This document shows positions 16,867 through 24,545 of a DNA stretch of 64,000 nt, one piece after another. The translations under genes were made by a program, and so were the position numbers. Below the pieces are notes generated by a model, which saw only the letters and a list, made by a program, of their open reading frames with translations, had not been told where the DNA came from and searched no databases. The stretch is from an uncultured Erysipelotrichaceae bacterium. Lineage in GTDB: Bacteria; Bacillota_I; Bacilli_A; Erysipelotrichales; Erysipelotrichaceae. The stretch lies in contig CALVGQ010000012.1 in assembly GCA_944327135.1 (NCBI GenBank), forward strand, positions 33,326 to 97,325. Reading direction: 5' to 3'. Numbering within the stretch: position 1 is the first letter of the stretch; each line of letters begins with the position of its first letter.

Positions 16867-17570
16867 TATTTCTTCCTCCCGGCAATAAATATTTTTTCAC
16901 CCGGAACAATCCCGGGATGATCAAAATCCGTCCAACAGGCAGTTTCAAACCCTGCCTGATTTAAAAGCAACCGAACCCGTTCTGGATCAAAGACCGTCTG
17001 GACATGGGTCTCCTGTTCAATATGTCCATCAGGGAACCAAAATGCAAAATGATGAAAAAGGCATCTTTCATCACTTTGAATCGTCCATTGATACTGAACA
17101 TCATCGATCACACCTTCTTCAATATATTCTTCTTCAAATTCCTTCAGCCGATCCAAGGAATGCAAATCAAACAGAAACCAACCGCCTGCTTTAAGATGCT
17201 GCAAGACCAACGCAAACATTGCCTTTAATTCATTTTCATCTTTCAGATAATTTATGCTGTCGCAATAACACAAAATTCCATCATACAATTCAGGATCCTG
17301 AAAATCAGTCATGTCTGCCTGATAAAATGTAATTTGATTTTGTAAATCTTTAGCACTGGCTTTCTTAAGCATCTCGGCTGAAAGATCACTAGCAGTCATC
17401 TGAAATCCGCAATTGTTCAACGCCAGCGTGATTTCTCCTGAACCACAAGCCAGCTCCAGCAAAGCCCCCTGCTGAAGGAATCTTTGAGTAAAAGCAACCC
17501 ATTGTTTTGTTGCTGCTTCATCTTTAACCAGCCAATCATAATAATCGGCAAGACAATGATAAATCATCAT
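16866..17570 (-). CDS. Class I SAM-dependent methyltransferase (YqeM)
   Basis: 234 aa Rossmann-fold methyltransferase. SAM-binding motif I is LLELACGSGEITLAL near residue 35, acidic loop TASDLSAEML, motif II YQADMTDF, and LYDGILCYCDSINYL. The substrate is unknown. Position after rsfS matches YqeM of Bacilli. Start overlaps the rsfS stop as ATGA. Confidence 0.88.
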   Translation of the reverse strand: MMIYHCLADYYDWLVKDEAATKQWVAFTQRFLQQGALLELACGSGEITLALNNCGFQMTASDLSAEMLKKASAKDLQNQITFYQADMTDFQDPELYDGILCYCDSINYLKDENELKAMFALVLQHLKAGGWFLFDLHSLDRLKEFEEEYIEEGVIDDVQYQWTIQSDERCLFHHFAFWFPDGHIEQETHVQTVFDPERVRLLLNQAGFETACWTDFDHPGIVPGEKIFIAGRKK

Positions 17571-17902
17571 TCAATCCTCACTTCAGGAAGATCTCCCCAC
17601 AACTGGTCCAGCTGATAGACCGCCCGTTCCTCTCCTATAAAAATATGAACGATCACATCATAACAATCCAACAGAATCCAGCGGCTATCCGCCTGTCCTT
17701 CACAAGATCGAAGAGGGACACTGTGCTGTGATAAAACCTCCTCAAGATAATCCACCATCGCCCAAGCCAAACGCGAATTAGATGCAGTAACAATCACAAA
17801 GTAATCATAACTGGCAGACTGACTGCGAAAGTCTAAAACACGAATCGCTTCCCCATGATGCTGTTCGATCGTATCTACAATCAATTTTAAAGCGTTAGAC
17901 AT
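17567..17902 (-). CDS. rsfS: Ribosome silencing factor RsfS
   Basis: Binds uL14 on the 50S subunit and blocks subunit joining when nutrients are scarce. 111 aa; family motifs VLDFRSQSASYDYFVIVTASNSR, GQADSRWILLDCYDVIVHIF and the C-terminal YQLDQLWGD. Overlaps the nadD-yqeK gene by 8 bases. Confidence 0.95.
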   Translation of the reverse strand: MSNALKLIVDTIEQHHGEAIRVLDFRSQSASYDYFVIVTASNSRLAWAMVDYLEEVLSQHSVPLRSCEGQADSRWILLDCYDVIVHIFIGEERAVYQLDQLWGDLPEVRIE

Positions 17903-18920
17903 CCATTTCCTCCTGTGTCTTTAAATAATGCTTCTGCTCAGCTTGGATCAAAGCGACCCCTTCATCCAAATCCTTCAAGCTGACGCTGAGCTGCTTTTGA
18001 ATATCATAACCCCGACCTGGATCAATTTTATCCGCAATATAAATGATCTTAGCCAGTTTGCTTTTTCCCTTTCCCTGGACATGATGGGCAATGGCAGAAC
18101 AAATTTGAGGATCGGTAATCCCCAGATGATGACAAACATAATCAGCCCCCAGCCATTGGTGCCAGATTTTACAACTGACATGGAGCTGATCTGGATGCAA
18201 GATTTCCATCAGCCGTCGGGCTTCAGCAGGGTCCAATTCTTTGGCAATATCATGGAGCATTCCTGCGATATATGCCTTTTGCGGATTCACATGATGAGCC
18301 AAAGCCAGCTTAACGGCAATTTCCGTCATGGAGCGGCAATGAGCAGATCGATAACGGGAAAGGCGATGCTGCAAAATCTCATCCAAATAAAGTTGATGCT
18401 GAATCATGCAGGCTCGTACACACTTCGGAACCCAATGCCATTCTCCCTGCCGAACAGCTGTTGAACTGGCTCCATGATGAAATTCAAGAATTTTGATTTT
18501 TTCAGGATTTACCACAGAAGCCCCCGCTCGAGCCAGACAGAGAAAATGAACCTCCTGCTTCAGCTCTTGAATCGACTTCCAACGATCCAATTGTGCGACC
18601 TGATCCTGGCCAAGAATCCAGTAAAACTCATTTTGTGGAAACCGTTTTTTCAATTCACGAACGGTCTGGATCGTATAGCTTGGAACTGGAAGCTCATTTT
18701 CCAGGGTGCTAAGAAACATTTTCCGATAAGGAGCAATCGCTCGACGGATCATCTTCACTCGAATCGAATAATCTGTCAATGGACGATCCTTTAAAGGAGT
18801 TTGGCGTGCCGGCATAAACCAGACTTCCTGAATTCCTTGATGCAGGACCTGCTTTGCCATAGCCAAATGCCCCAAATGAACTGGATCGAATGTTCCTCCA
18901 AAAATAGCAACTTTTTTCAT
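17895..18920 (-). CDS. Fused nicotinate-nucleotide adenylyltransferase (NadD) and YqeK HD-domain hydrolase
   Basis: One 341-aa frame holds two enzymes that are separate neighbours in Bacilli. Residues about 1-180 are NadD (nicotinate mononucleotide to deamido-NAD): GGTFDPVHLGHLAMA with the HxGH nucleotide motif, and the C-terminal GASSTAVR. Residues about 185-341 are a YqeK-type HD domain, a symmetrical Ap4A hydrolase family: HCRSMTEIAVKLALAH, HDIAKEL, SAIAHHVQGKG and IYIADKIDPGRGYD give the metal ligands. There is no stop or internal SD between them. The same fusion is known in Mollicutes relatives; the link may couple NAD synthesis with clearance of dinucleotide by-products (inference). Confidence 0.93.
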   Translation of the reverse strand: MKKVAIFGGTFDPVHLGHLAMAKQVLHQGIQEVWFMPARQTPLKDRPLTDYSIRVKMIRRAIAPYRKMFLSTLENELPVPSYTIQTVRELKKRFPQNEFYWILGQDQVAQLDRWKSIQELKQEVHFLCLARAGASVVNPEKIKILEFHHGASSTAVRQGEWHWVPKCVRACMIQHQLYLDEILQHRLSRYRSAHCRSMTEIAVKLALAHHVNPQKAYIAGMLHDIAKELDPAEARRLMEILHPDQLHVSCKIWHQWLGADYVCHHLGITDPQICSAIAHHVQGKGKSKLAKIIYIADKIDPGRGYDIQKQLSVSLKDLDEGVALIQAEQKHYLKTQEEMDV

Positions 18921-19204
18921 GGCAGCAGAATCTTTCTTTCCTTAGAAACGCGATACAGAAGGATGGTTCTTCCAATAATCTGAACCACTTCACTTTTGGT
19001 TGCTGCTGCTAAATCAAACGCTACTTCCCGAACATCCTGCGGACAGGTTTTTAAAACCGAGATTTTAATCAGTTCATGAGCCGTTAGCGAATCATCCACT
19101 GTTTTAAATAAATTGGGAGTACAGCCTTCTTTGCCAATCTGAAAAATAGCACGAAGCGAATTCGCCTGAGACTTAAGAAAACTTTTTTGTTTATTGTTCA
19201 GCAT
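18917..19204 (-). CDS. yhbY: YhbY/CRM-domain RNA-binding protein
   Basis: 95 aa CRM domain protein that associates with pre-50S ribosomal particles. Motifs: SQANSLRAIFQIGKEG (GxxG-like loop), LTAHELIKISVLK and AAATKSEVVQIIGRTILLYR. Lies between yqeH and nadD in a tightly overlapping operon (4-base overlap downstream, 1 base upstream). Confidence 0.93.
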   Translation of the reverse strand: MLNNKQKSFLKSQANSLRAIFQIGKEGCTPNLFKTVDDSLTAHELIKISVLKTCPQDVREVAFDLAAATKSEVVQIIGRTILLYRVSKERKILLP

Positions 19205-20259
19205 TAAATCATCGCCTTTCTTTTACAAACCGTGACGTGAGATGGAACTCGAATCACGGCTTTCTTCATATTCCGAACAGTAATCCACCCCAAGCCATAA
19301 ATGCAAAGATCCGTTTTCGAATCAAGATCTTCAAAGCTGAAAAGATGCCACTGATCCACATGCTCTTCTGTAGTAGGAGATAACAGCGTTCCTTGATGTA
19401 CCGCCCAAAGTTCATCACTCTTCTTAATTTTACCGCGATGAATCTGAAGCCGTTCACCAAGATAGAAAACAACGGTCGTCTTTGCTTTGGGAAAGCAATC
19501 AATCCGACATAGACCTCCTATCGCAAAACTCTGATTCTCATAAATCTGATAAACCTGCGGTTTCAGCGGCACTGTCGGAAGCACAGTTTTCAACGCTCTT
19601 TCTGGTAATGCAAGCAAAATACTTTCTTGATTTAATAGCCCAGGAGTATCGATATACTTCCAGTCCTGAATTGTAATTTCATTGAAAGCTAAGGTTGTTC
19701 CAGGATAACGGGTCACTGTCAACTGCTGTGAATGAATCAGCTGATTCAATAATGTACTTTTTCCAGCATTGGCCTTTCCAAGAAAGAGCACTTTTTGATT
19801 CTTGCAAAGATTCTGGATCCTCTTTTGCAGATTCCACAGGTCTTCTTGATTCCCTCTTCGAAGAAAACAACAGGCAGCAGGAAAAAAGCGATGCACTTTT
19901 AACCGTTCCTGGACAAACCGAAAAAGCTTTTCCCTTGAAAGTGTAGAAGGAAGCAGATCACACTTAGTCAATGCTAGCAGCACGGTTCGATTAGAAAAGA
20001 GATTTTCCGTCTCACAAGGAAGACCGGCCTCCAGATCAAGACAATCAGCGACCCAAACAATCAGTCCATCCTGCCCCACTGCTTTGCGAAGCACTTGACG
20101 GTCATCAATTCCCTGTTTCATCGAATACCCGGCATCATCATAGTGTTGCATCCGAAAACACCGCTGGCACAAATCAGCCTCTTTTTTTGGTGTATACCCT
20201 AATTCTTCAGGATGGTCATATTGCAGTTCTATTCCGCATCCTTTACATTTTGTAACCAT
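19204..20259 (-). CDS. yqeH: Ribosome biogenesis GTPase YqeH
   Basis: Circularly permuted GTPase needed for 30S assembly. 351 aa: N-terminal treble-clef zinc finger (CKGCG...CQRCF, residues 5-36), then the permuted G motifs in the order G4 TKCDLLP, G1 GKANAGKSTLLNQL, G2 PGTTL, G3 DTPGLL, and a C-terminal domain. The P-loop here reads GKANAGKS; Ala precedes the conserved Asn. SD AGGAG upstream of the ATG at 20259; overlaps yqeG by 17 bases. Confidence 0.94.
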   Translation of the reverse strand: MVTKCKGCGIELQYDHPEELGYTPKKEADLCQRCFRMQHYDDAGYSMKQGIDDRQVLRKAVGQDGLIVWVADCLDLEAGLPCETENLFSNRTVLLALTKCDLLPSTLSREKLFRFVQERLKVHRFFPAACCFLRRGNQEDLWNLQKRIQNLCKNQKVLFLGKANAGKSTLLNQLIHSQQLTVTRYPGTTLAFNEITIQDWKYIDTPGLLNQESILLALPERALKTVLPTVPLKPQVYQIYENQSFAIGGLCRIDCFPKAKTTVVFYLGERLQIHRGKIKKSDELWAVHQGTLLSPTTEEHVDQWHLFSFEDLDSKTDLCIYGLGWITVRNMKKAVIRVPSHVTVCKRKAMI

Positions 20260-20779
20260 AATACTCTCCTTTTTTCCACTTTCCCTGAAAGCTCAGCCAA
20301 CGCAAAATGTAACGTTCCAAAAAACGGCTAAATTCAGTATGGCGGCTATCTTCCTCCACCAACGGATCCAAAAAGATCGTATGCAGATCCATCCGGTTCC
20401 CACCCAGAATATCGGTCAGGATCTGATCGCCTGCCACTACCGTTTCTTGAGCGCTGAAACCTGTTTTTTTCAGTAATCTTCGATAATTTTTAGAAAATGG
20501 CTTACAAAAAAAACTGACATAGTCCACTCCTGAAGCTTCACTGAAGGTCTTGACCCGTTCACGTGTATTGTTTGAACACAAAATCACATTCAGTCCCGCC
20601 TTTTGACAGCGTTCAAAAAATTTTCGTGCCGATTCAGTAGGGACCGTTTCATGAAAAGCCACCAAGGTATTGTCAATATCACAAAGCAGCAACCGATATC
20701 CTTCTGCAGCCAACCGTTCCACATCAACAGCATAAATATTACGGGCATAGCTTTTTGGAAGAAAAAGTCTTGTGAACAC
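20243..20779 (-). CDS. yqeG: YqeG-family HAD phosphatase
   Basis: HAD superfamily subclass IIIA, related to mitochondrial phosphatidylglycerophosphatase Gep4; in bacteria the substrate is not fixed. HAD motif I is LLCDIDNTLVAF, motif II VILCSNNT, motif III CKPFSKNYRRLLKK and the last acidic motif VVAGDQILTDILGGNRM. The frame is open to 20935, but the GTG at 20779 has GGAGGG in good position and begins VFTRLFLPKSYARNI, which aligns with the usual YqeG start, so I annotate 178 aa. Confidence 0.88.
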   Translation of the reverse strand: MFTRLFLPKSYARNIYAVDVERLAAEGYRLLLCDIDNTLVAFHETVPTESARKFFERCQKAGLNVILCSNNTRERVKTFSEASGVDYVSFFCKPFSKNYRRLLKKTGFSAQETVVAGDQILTDILGGNRMDLHTIFLDPLVEEDSRHTEFSRFLERYILRWLSFQGKWKKGEYYGYKM

Positions 20780-20800
20780 ATCATCCCTCCCACGGTCTTC

Positions 20801-20806
20801 ATTATA
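20801..20806 (-). promoter_or_regulatory. -10 element of the yqeG operon promoter
   Basis: Perfect TATAAT on the minus strand 21 bases before the GTG start of yqeG. A TTTTCC at 17-base spacing is only a weak -35. Confidence 0.45.
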
Positions 20807-20858
20807 CCAAAAAGTATTCTTGTGGAAAAGAGATGCATCAGAAACAAACTTCATCCTG

Positions 20859-21479
20859 TCAGATCCAATGCTGCTGAGAGCCTTCCGCTGCAGCCTTCCA
20901 CAAATAAAATGATGCCAGACTGCCCTGCGGGGCAAAATATCGCTGATATTTATGCAATAACGATCTTGTGATTTGCCGGTGATGATACACTTGCTTTAGC
21001 CCTTGAATGACCTGTTGGTCATGAATACAAAAAACATTCATTCGATTCAACGAAAGAACCATCAGCCACTCAGCCTTCCAAGGCCCAATTCCAGGAAGAA
21101 CAAGCAATTTTTTCAAAACCTCGTCATCCGTTTTATTATGCAGTACCTGCGTCTTTATTTCTTCCTCTATTGCAAATCCTGCCAGACGATGCAGTGCATG
21201 CGCCTGCCGTGCAGTCAAGCCAATTGTTTTCAGCTGAGACACAGTTATTCCAATCACAGTTTCAGGATCGATTGTAATTCCAGCCTTTTGCAAAGAATCA
21301 AACGCAGGTGCAGACAAACAAGCCGCTCCTTGACGAGCTAGCTGTGCATAAACTAACGTTTTAAAAAGGTCTGGAAAAAGCGGCGGCTCGATTTTCCCTA
21401 TGGACTGAATTACCGCCGCCATCCGACGATCCTTTTTTTTCAGTTCTTCCAGATCTTCAATACGATAATGAAACTTCAT
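20859..21479 (-). CDS. AlkA-type DNA-3-methyladenine glycosylase (HhH-GPD)
   Basis: Base-excision glycosylase for alkylated purines. 206 aa: helix-hairpin-helix LLVLPGIGPWKAEWLMVLSL near residue 130, with the conserved tryptophans, and a catalytic Asp in FCIHDQQVIQGL. KTIGLTARQAHALHRLA precedes the HhH as in other AlkA-like proteins. It lacks the N-terminal beta domain of E. coli AlkA. It ends 80 bases before the yqeG start in the same direction and may be a separate unit. Confidence 0.88.
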   Translation of the reverse strand: MKFHYRIEDLEELKKKDRRMAAVIQSIGKIEPPLFPDLFKTLVYAQLARQGAACLSAPAFDSLQKAGITIDPETVIGITVSQLKTIGLTARQAHALHRLAGFAIEEEIKTQVLHNKTDDEVLKKLLVLPGIGPWKAEWLMVLSLNRMNVFCIHDQQVIQGLKQVYHHRQITRSLLHKYQRYFAPQGSLASFYLWKAAAEGSQQHWI

Positions 21480-21594
21480 GTTTCCCCACCCTTTATTTTC
21501 ATCTTATCATCCGCCTGATTGATTTTCAAGGAAGTTAAAAGTGAACAGATTAAGAAAATTTTTTTGAGTTTTCACAATCCTTTCCAAAAGGCAG

Positions 21595-21603
21595 TGCTAT
21601 AAT
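21595..21603 (+). promoter_or_regulatory. Extended -10 promoter for the SGNH-DUF4358 lipoprotein pair
   Basis: TG (21595-21596) one base before a perfect TATAAT (21598-21603), 33 bases before the ATG at 21637. No good -35, as is common for extended -10 promoters. Confidence 0.6.
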
Positions 21604-21636
21604 AGCAGTGATGAATAAAGGTATAGGAGTGATAAG

Positions 21637-22398
21637 ATGAAAAAACTACTTTCTCTTCTTCTGGCCCTTCTTCTGGCCGGTTGTACAGTCCAATCAAAGG
21701 AACACCCTGTCATTTCAGCAACTCCCACCCAGACTCCTGAGGTTCCAATTCCGTTAGAAACTCCAGAACCGCCTAAAAATGCCGGTCTATTAAATGAAAG
21801 TGATCCGGTTGAAGAAAGCTATTTTGATGATGTAGTTTTCATTGGCGATTCTCGTTTTTCCGGCTTGATTGATTACAATCTGCTGACCAATGCAACGATT
21901 CTGGCTGCAGTTTCTCTTTCGGTCAATGAACTGGGGACAAAAAAAGTAATTTCTGGAACAGAGGGAAATATAACGGTTTTGGAAGCATTAAAACCGCTTC
22001 AATGCAAAGCCATCTATATTTGCTTTGGCATCAATGAATTGGGATATGCCTATCCTGAAATCTTTATTGAACGCTATAGTGCTGCCATTGATCAAATCCG
22101 AGAAATTCAGCCGGATGTTCCGATCATCGTTTCAACTTTATTTCATATCTCACAAAGAAAAGAAGCTAAAAACGATGAATATCTGAATAATCGCCGAATT
22201 GATGAATTTAACACCTTGATTCGAGATATGGCTGCAGAAAAAGAACTTTATCTGCTCGAAATCGGTCCTGCGGTAGAAGATGAAAATGGCTATCTGAAAA
22301 CCGAGTATACAGAGGACGGGGTCCATCTGGATCAAGAAGGATTCCAACATTGGATCGACTATTTGAAAACACACACTTTGGAGGGGACTCTATGCTAA
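21637..22398 (+). CDS. SGNH/GDSL-type lipoprotein hydrolase
   Basis: Surface lipoprotein with a lipase/acylhydrolase-like fold. 253 aa: signal peptide ending in lipobox LLLAGC (Cys16), Pro/Thr-rich linker to about residue 55, then block I VFIGDSRF (nucleophile Ser), block III GINELG (Asn), and the catalytic Asp-His in EDGVHLDQEG. The substrate is unknown; such proteins may act on O-acyl groups of surface polysaccharide. Its last 7 bases overlap the following lipoprotein gene. Confidence 0.85.
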   Translation: MKKLLSLLLALLLAGCTVQSKEHPVISATPTQTPEVPIPLETPEPPKNAGLLNESDPVEESYFDDVVFIGDSRFSGLIDYNLLTNATILAAVSLSVNELGTKKVISGTEGNITVLEALKPLQCKAIYICFGINELGYAYPEIFIERYSAAIDQIREIQPDVPIIVSTLFHISQRKEAKNDEYLNNRRIDEFNTLIRDMAAEKELYLLEIGPAVEDENGYLKTEYTEDGVHLDQEGFQHWIDYLKTHTLEGTLC

Positions 22399-22835
22399 AA
22401 AAAATATGGATTTTATTTGTTTGCCTGTTTCTAGTTTCCGGATGCAGCCAAAACGTCGAATCGAAAGATCCTGATCAGCTGGCTGAAGCCCTGATTGATC
22501 AGGGCACATTTGAAACTGGATTTATCAAGCTGGAAAAGGATCAGCTAGAAAGCTTTTATCCAGGCATCGATGCGATCTGCCAGTCAGCAGCAATCTATGA
22601 GTCAGATTCTCAAATGCTGCAGTTGGTTGCCGTCATCAAAACTCAAGATCTTGAACAGGCTTCATCCATTTTACAGGAACGTCAAAGCTATCTTCTACGA
22701 CAGGCGGAAAATTACTTTCCAGAACAACAAGAAATGGTTGAGAATGCCCTTTTGACCGTTTCAGGCGACTGTGCCATCCTAGTGATTTCCTCTGACAATT
22801 CACAGGCAGAACAAATTATAAAAGAAACAAAATAA
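22392..22835 (+). CDS. DUF4358 lipoprotein
   Basis: 147 aa; starts at the ATG at 22392 with GGAGGGG eight bases upstream. Signal peptide and lipobox FLVSGC. The rest matches the DUF4358 pattern (EALIDQGTFETGFIKLE, SAAIYESDSQMLQLVAVIKTQD, NALLTVSGDCAILVISSD). Function unknown. It overlaps the SGNH gene, so the two are translationally coupled. From memory DUF4358 genes often neighbour an MBOAT acyltransferase and an SGNH protein; no MBOAT is present here. Confidence 0.8.
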   Translation: MLKKIWILFVCLFLVSGCSQNVESKDPDQLAEALIDQGTFETGFIKLEKDQLESFYPGIDAICQSAAIYESDSQMLQLVAVIKTQDLEQASSILQERQSYLLRQAENYFPEQQEMVENALLTVSGDCAILVISSDNSQAEQIIKETK

Positions 22836-22844
22836 CTTGTGATC

Positions 22845-22891
22845 ATCGCCTCTTTCTTCTAAAATAAAAGAAGAAAGAAGGCGATTTTTTT
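22845..22891 (+). terminator. Strong terminator whose 3' arm holds the SD of the next gene
   Basis: ATCGCC-TCTTTCTTCT (22845-22860) pairs with AGAAGAAAGA-A-GGCGAT (22869-22885), 16 bp with one bulged A and an 8-base loop, followed by seven T residues (22885-22891). The AGAAGG used as ribosome site by the M20 gene is inside the 3' arm, and the TTG start begins at the last two T residues. Confidence 0.85.
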
Positions 22892-24167
22892 GAAAGAACT
22901 TGTACAGCACTGCATTGATTCTCACGCTGATGAAATGATTCAGTTCGGAAACGAATTATTTGAAACACCGGAGCTTGGCTTCAAAGAAAAAAAGACCAAA
23001 GAAAAAATCGTTCATTTTTTAAAACAGCTTCAGATTTCGGTTGAAAAAGAATATGCTGAAACCGGTTTTCAGATTACCTTGGGGCATGGAAAACCCCATA
23101 TTGGACTGATTGCAGAACTCGATGCCATCGTTACCCCGCATCATCGCTGTGCCAACAATTCTGATCAAGCAGCCCACAGCTGTGCTCACAGTACCCAGGT
23201 CACAATCATGCTCAACGCGGTACGAGCACTAAAAGAAATCGGTCTTTTTGAAAAAAAACAAGGCACTGTTACTTTGTTTTTTACTCCCGCCGAAGAATTT
23301 GTCGATCTTGCTTATCGGCGTAGCTTGATTCAAGAAGGCAGAATTCGTTATTTGTCAGGAAAGGAAAATATGCTGGCCGATCACCATTTTGATGGAATCG
23401 ACTGCATCATTCATCTTCATGCCATGGGAACAACACCAGGTATTCGCTACAATGTCAATTCCCAGCTGGCTGGCTTTGTTTATAAAATTTTCCGTTTCCA
23501 AGGAAAAGGAGCTCATGCAGCAGTCCTTCCGCATGAAGGCATCAACGCGCTAAACGAATTTACATTATTCCAAAGTGCTGTAGCCATGCTTCGGGAAACC
23601 TTCAAAGAAGAAGAAAAAACAAGGATCCATGGAATGATTACTCATGGCGGTGACTCAGTGAATACCATTCCTCAAGAAGTCGTGTATGAAGGATATGTAC
23701 GATCATTTGATCCACATCGTCTGCTAGAACTCAGCACACAGCTAACACATACCGCACGATGCTGTGCTCAGGCCTTAGGCGGAGACTGTCAGGTAGAAAA
23801 TATCCCAGGATATCTTCCTTTTCAGCAAAATCAGGCTTTATCCGAGATTGTTTATCGCAACATGCTGCACTTCGTAAATGCAGATCAGATCATGACTGCT
23901 GAACAAAGTGTCGCTGCAGGAGATATTGGTGATGTCGGCTGCTTTTTTCCTACTATTCAGTTCGGCTACAGCGGCTTCAGCGGAACGATCCATGGAAGCA
24001 ATCTGGAGATCGATGATCCGCAGGCCGTTTACATCGAACCAGCTAAAATTGTTGCAATGAGCGTGATCGATCTGATTGAGGATCCGTCATTAGTTAAACA
24101 GATTTGTGCTTCCTTTCAGCCAACCATGAGCAGGGAAGCCTATCTGAATTATTTGGATCAGAAATAA
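22890..24167 (+). CDS. M20-family amidohydrolase/aminoacylase-like metallopeptidase
   Basis: 425 aa M20D-like hydrolase; such enzymes cleave N-acyl or dipeptide bonds with two zinc ions. Catalytic domain elements: NELFETPELGFKE at the start, GLIAELDAIV, HSCAHSTQVTIML, TPAEEFVD and the dimerisation (lid) domain around GKGAHAAVLPHEGINALNE; the end has GFSGTIHGSNLEI. The usual CGHD-x-H zinc motif reads CAHSTQ, so metal binding may differ. Start is TTG at 22890; an ATG at 22935 is the alternative but lacks an SD. Substrate unknown. Confidence 0.8.
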   Translation: MKELVQHCIDSHADEMIQFGNELFETPELGFKEKKTKEKIVHFLKQLQISVEKEYAETGFQITLGHGKPHIGLIAELDAIVTPHHRCANNSDQAAHSCAHSTQVTIMLNAVRALKEIGLFEKKQGTVTLFFTPAEEFVDLAYRRSLIQEGRIRYLSGKENMLADHHFDGIDCIIHLHAMGTTPGIRYNVNSQLAGFVYKIFRFQGKGAHAAVLPHEGINALNEFTLFQSAVAMLRETFKEEEKTRIHGMITHGGDSVNTIPQEVVYEGYVRSFDPHRLLELSTQLTHTARCCAQALGGDCQVENIPGYLPFQQNQALSEIVYRNMLHFVNADQIMTAEQSVAAGDIGDVGCFFPTIQFGYSGFSGTIHGSNLEIDDPQAVYIEPAKIVAMSVIDLIEDPSLVKQICASFQPTMSREAYLNYLDQK

Positions 24168-24234
24168 ACCGTTTTCTTTCTCTTTTTCCTCGGAATTCCA
24201 AACCGTGCATGCAATCCGCTTGTTTTTTTAATTC

Positions 24235-24277
24235 AAAAGAGGACAGCCGTCAAAAATTCACGCCTGTCCTCTTTTTT
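24235..24277. terminator. Bidirectional terminator between convergent genes
   Basis: AAAAGAGGACAG (24235-24246) pairs with CTGTCCTCTTTT (24264-24275), followed by T residues on both strands; it closes the M20 gene and the minus-strand M42 unit. Confidence 0.9.
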
Positions 24278-24545
24278 ATTTATGCCGCCAGCGATAATAT
24301 TCCTCATCCTTTTCAGGATTGATTGTCATCTCTTCTGAGCGTTCTATCCAATAAAACGTTTCTTCTTTAAATAATTCTATGAAATCTTTTTCAGAAAGAC
24401 GATAGCTGCAGCCGTCACAATGAATTGAAACTCGTTTTGAATTCCATCCAAAGAAAATCATACGGCCCTCTTGATTAATCAGCAATACCACGCCTTCTTT
24501 TAAGCACTGCAGAGCTTCTGTTGCACCTTCAATCGCTAGTTTCAT
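24276..24545 (-). CDS. Small protein of unknown function coupled to the M42 peptidase
   Basis: 89 aa, no membrane segment or recognised motif; contains a CDGC pair and a Trp/Tyr-rich acidic end (FYWIERSEE, EEYYRWRHK). Its start overlaps the M42 stop as ATGA, so it is translated from the same mRNA. No family assigned. Confidence 0.65.
   Translation of the reverse strand: MKLAIEGATEALQCLKEGVVLLINQEGRMIFFGWNSKRVSIHCDGCSYRLSEKDFIELFKEETFYWIERSEEMTINPEKDEEYYRWRHK

Noticed and set aside
20780..20935. N-terminal extension of YqeG
   Set aside because: Overlaps the glycosylase gene and the -10 element; the GTG at 20779 has the only good SD.
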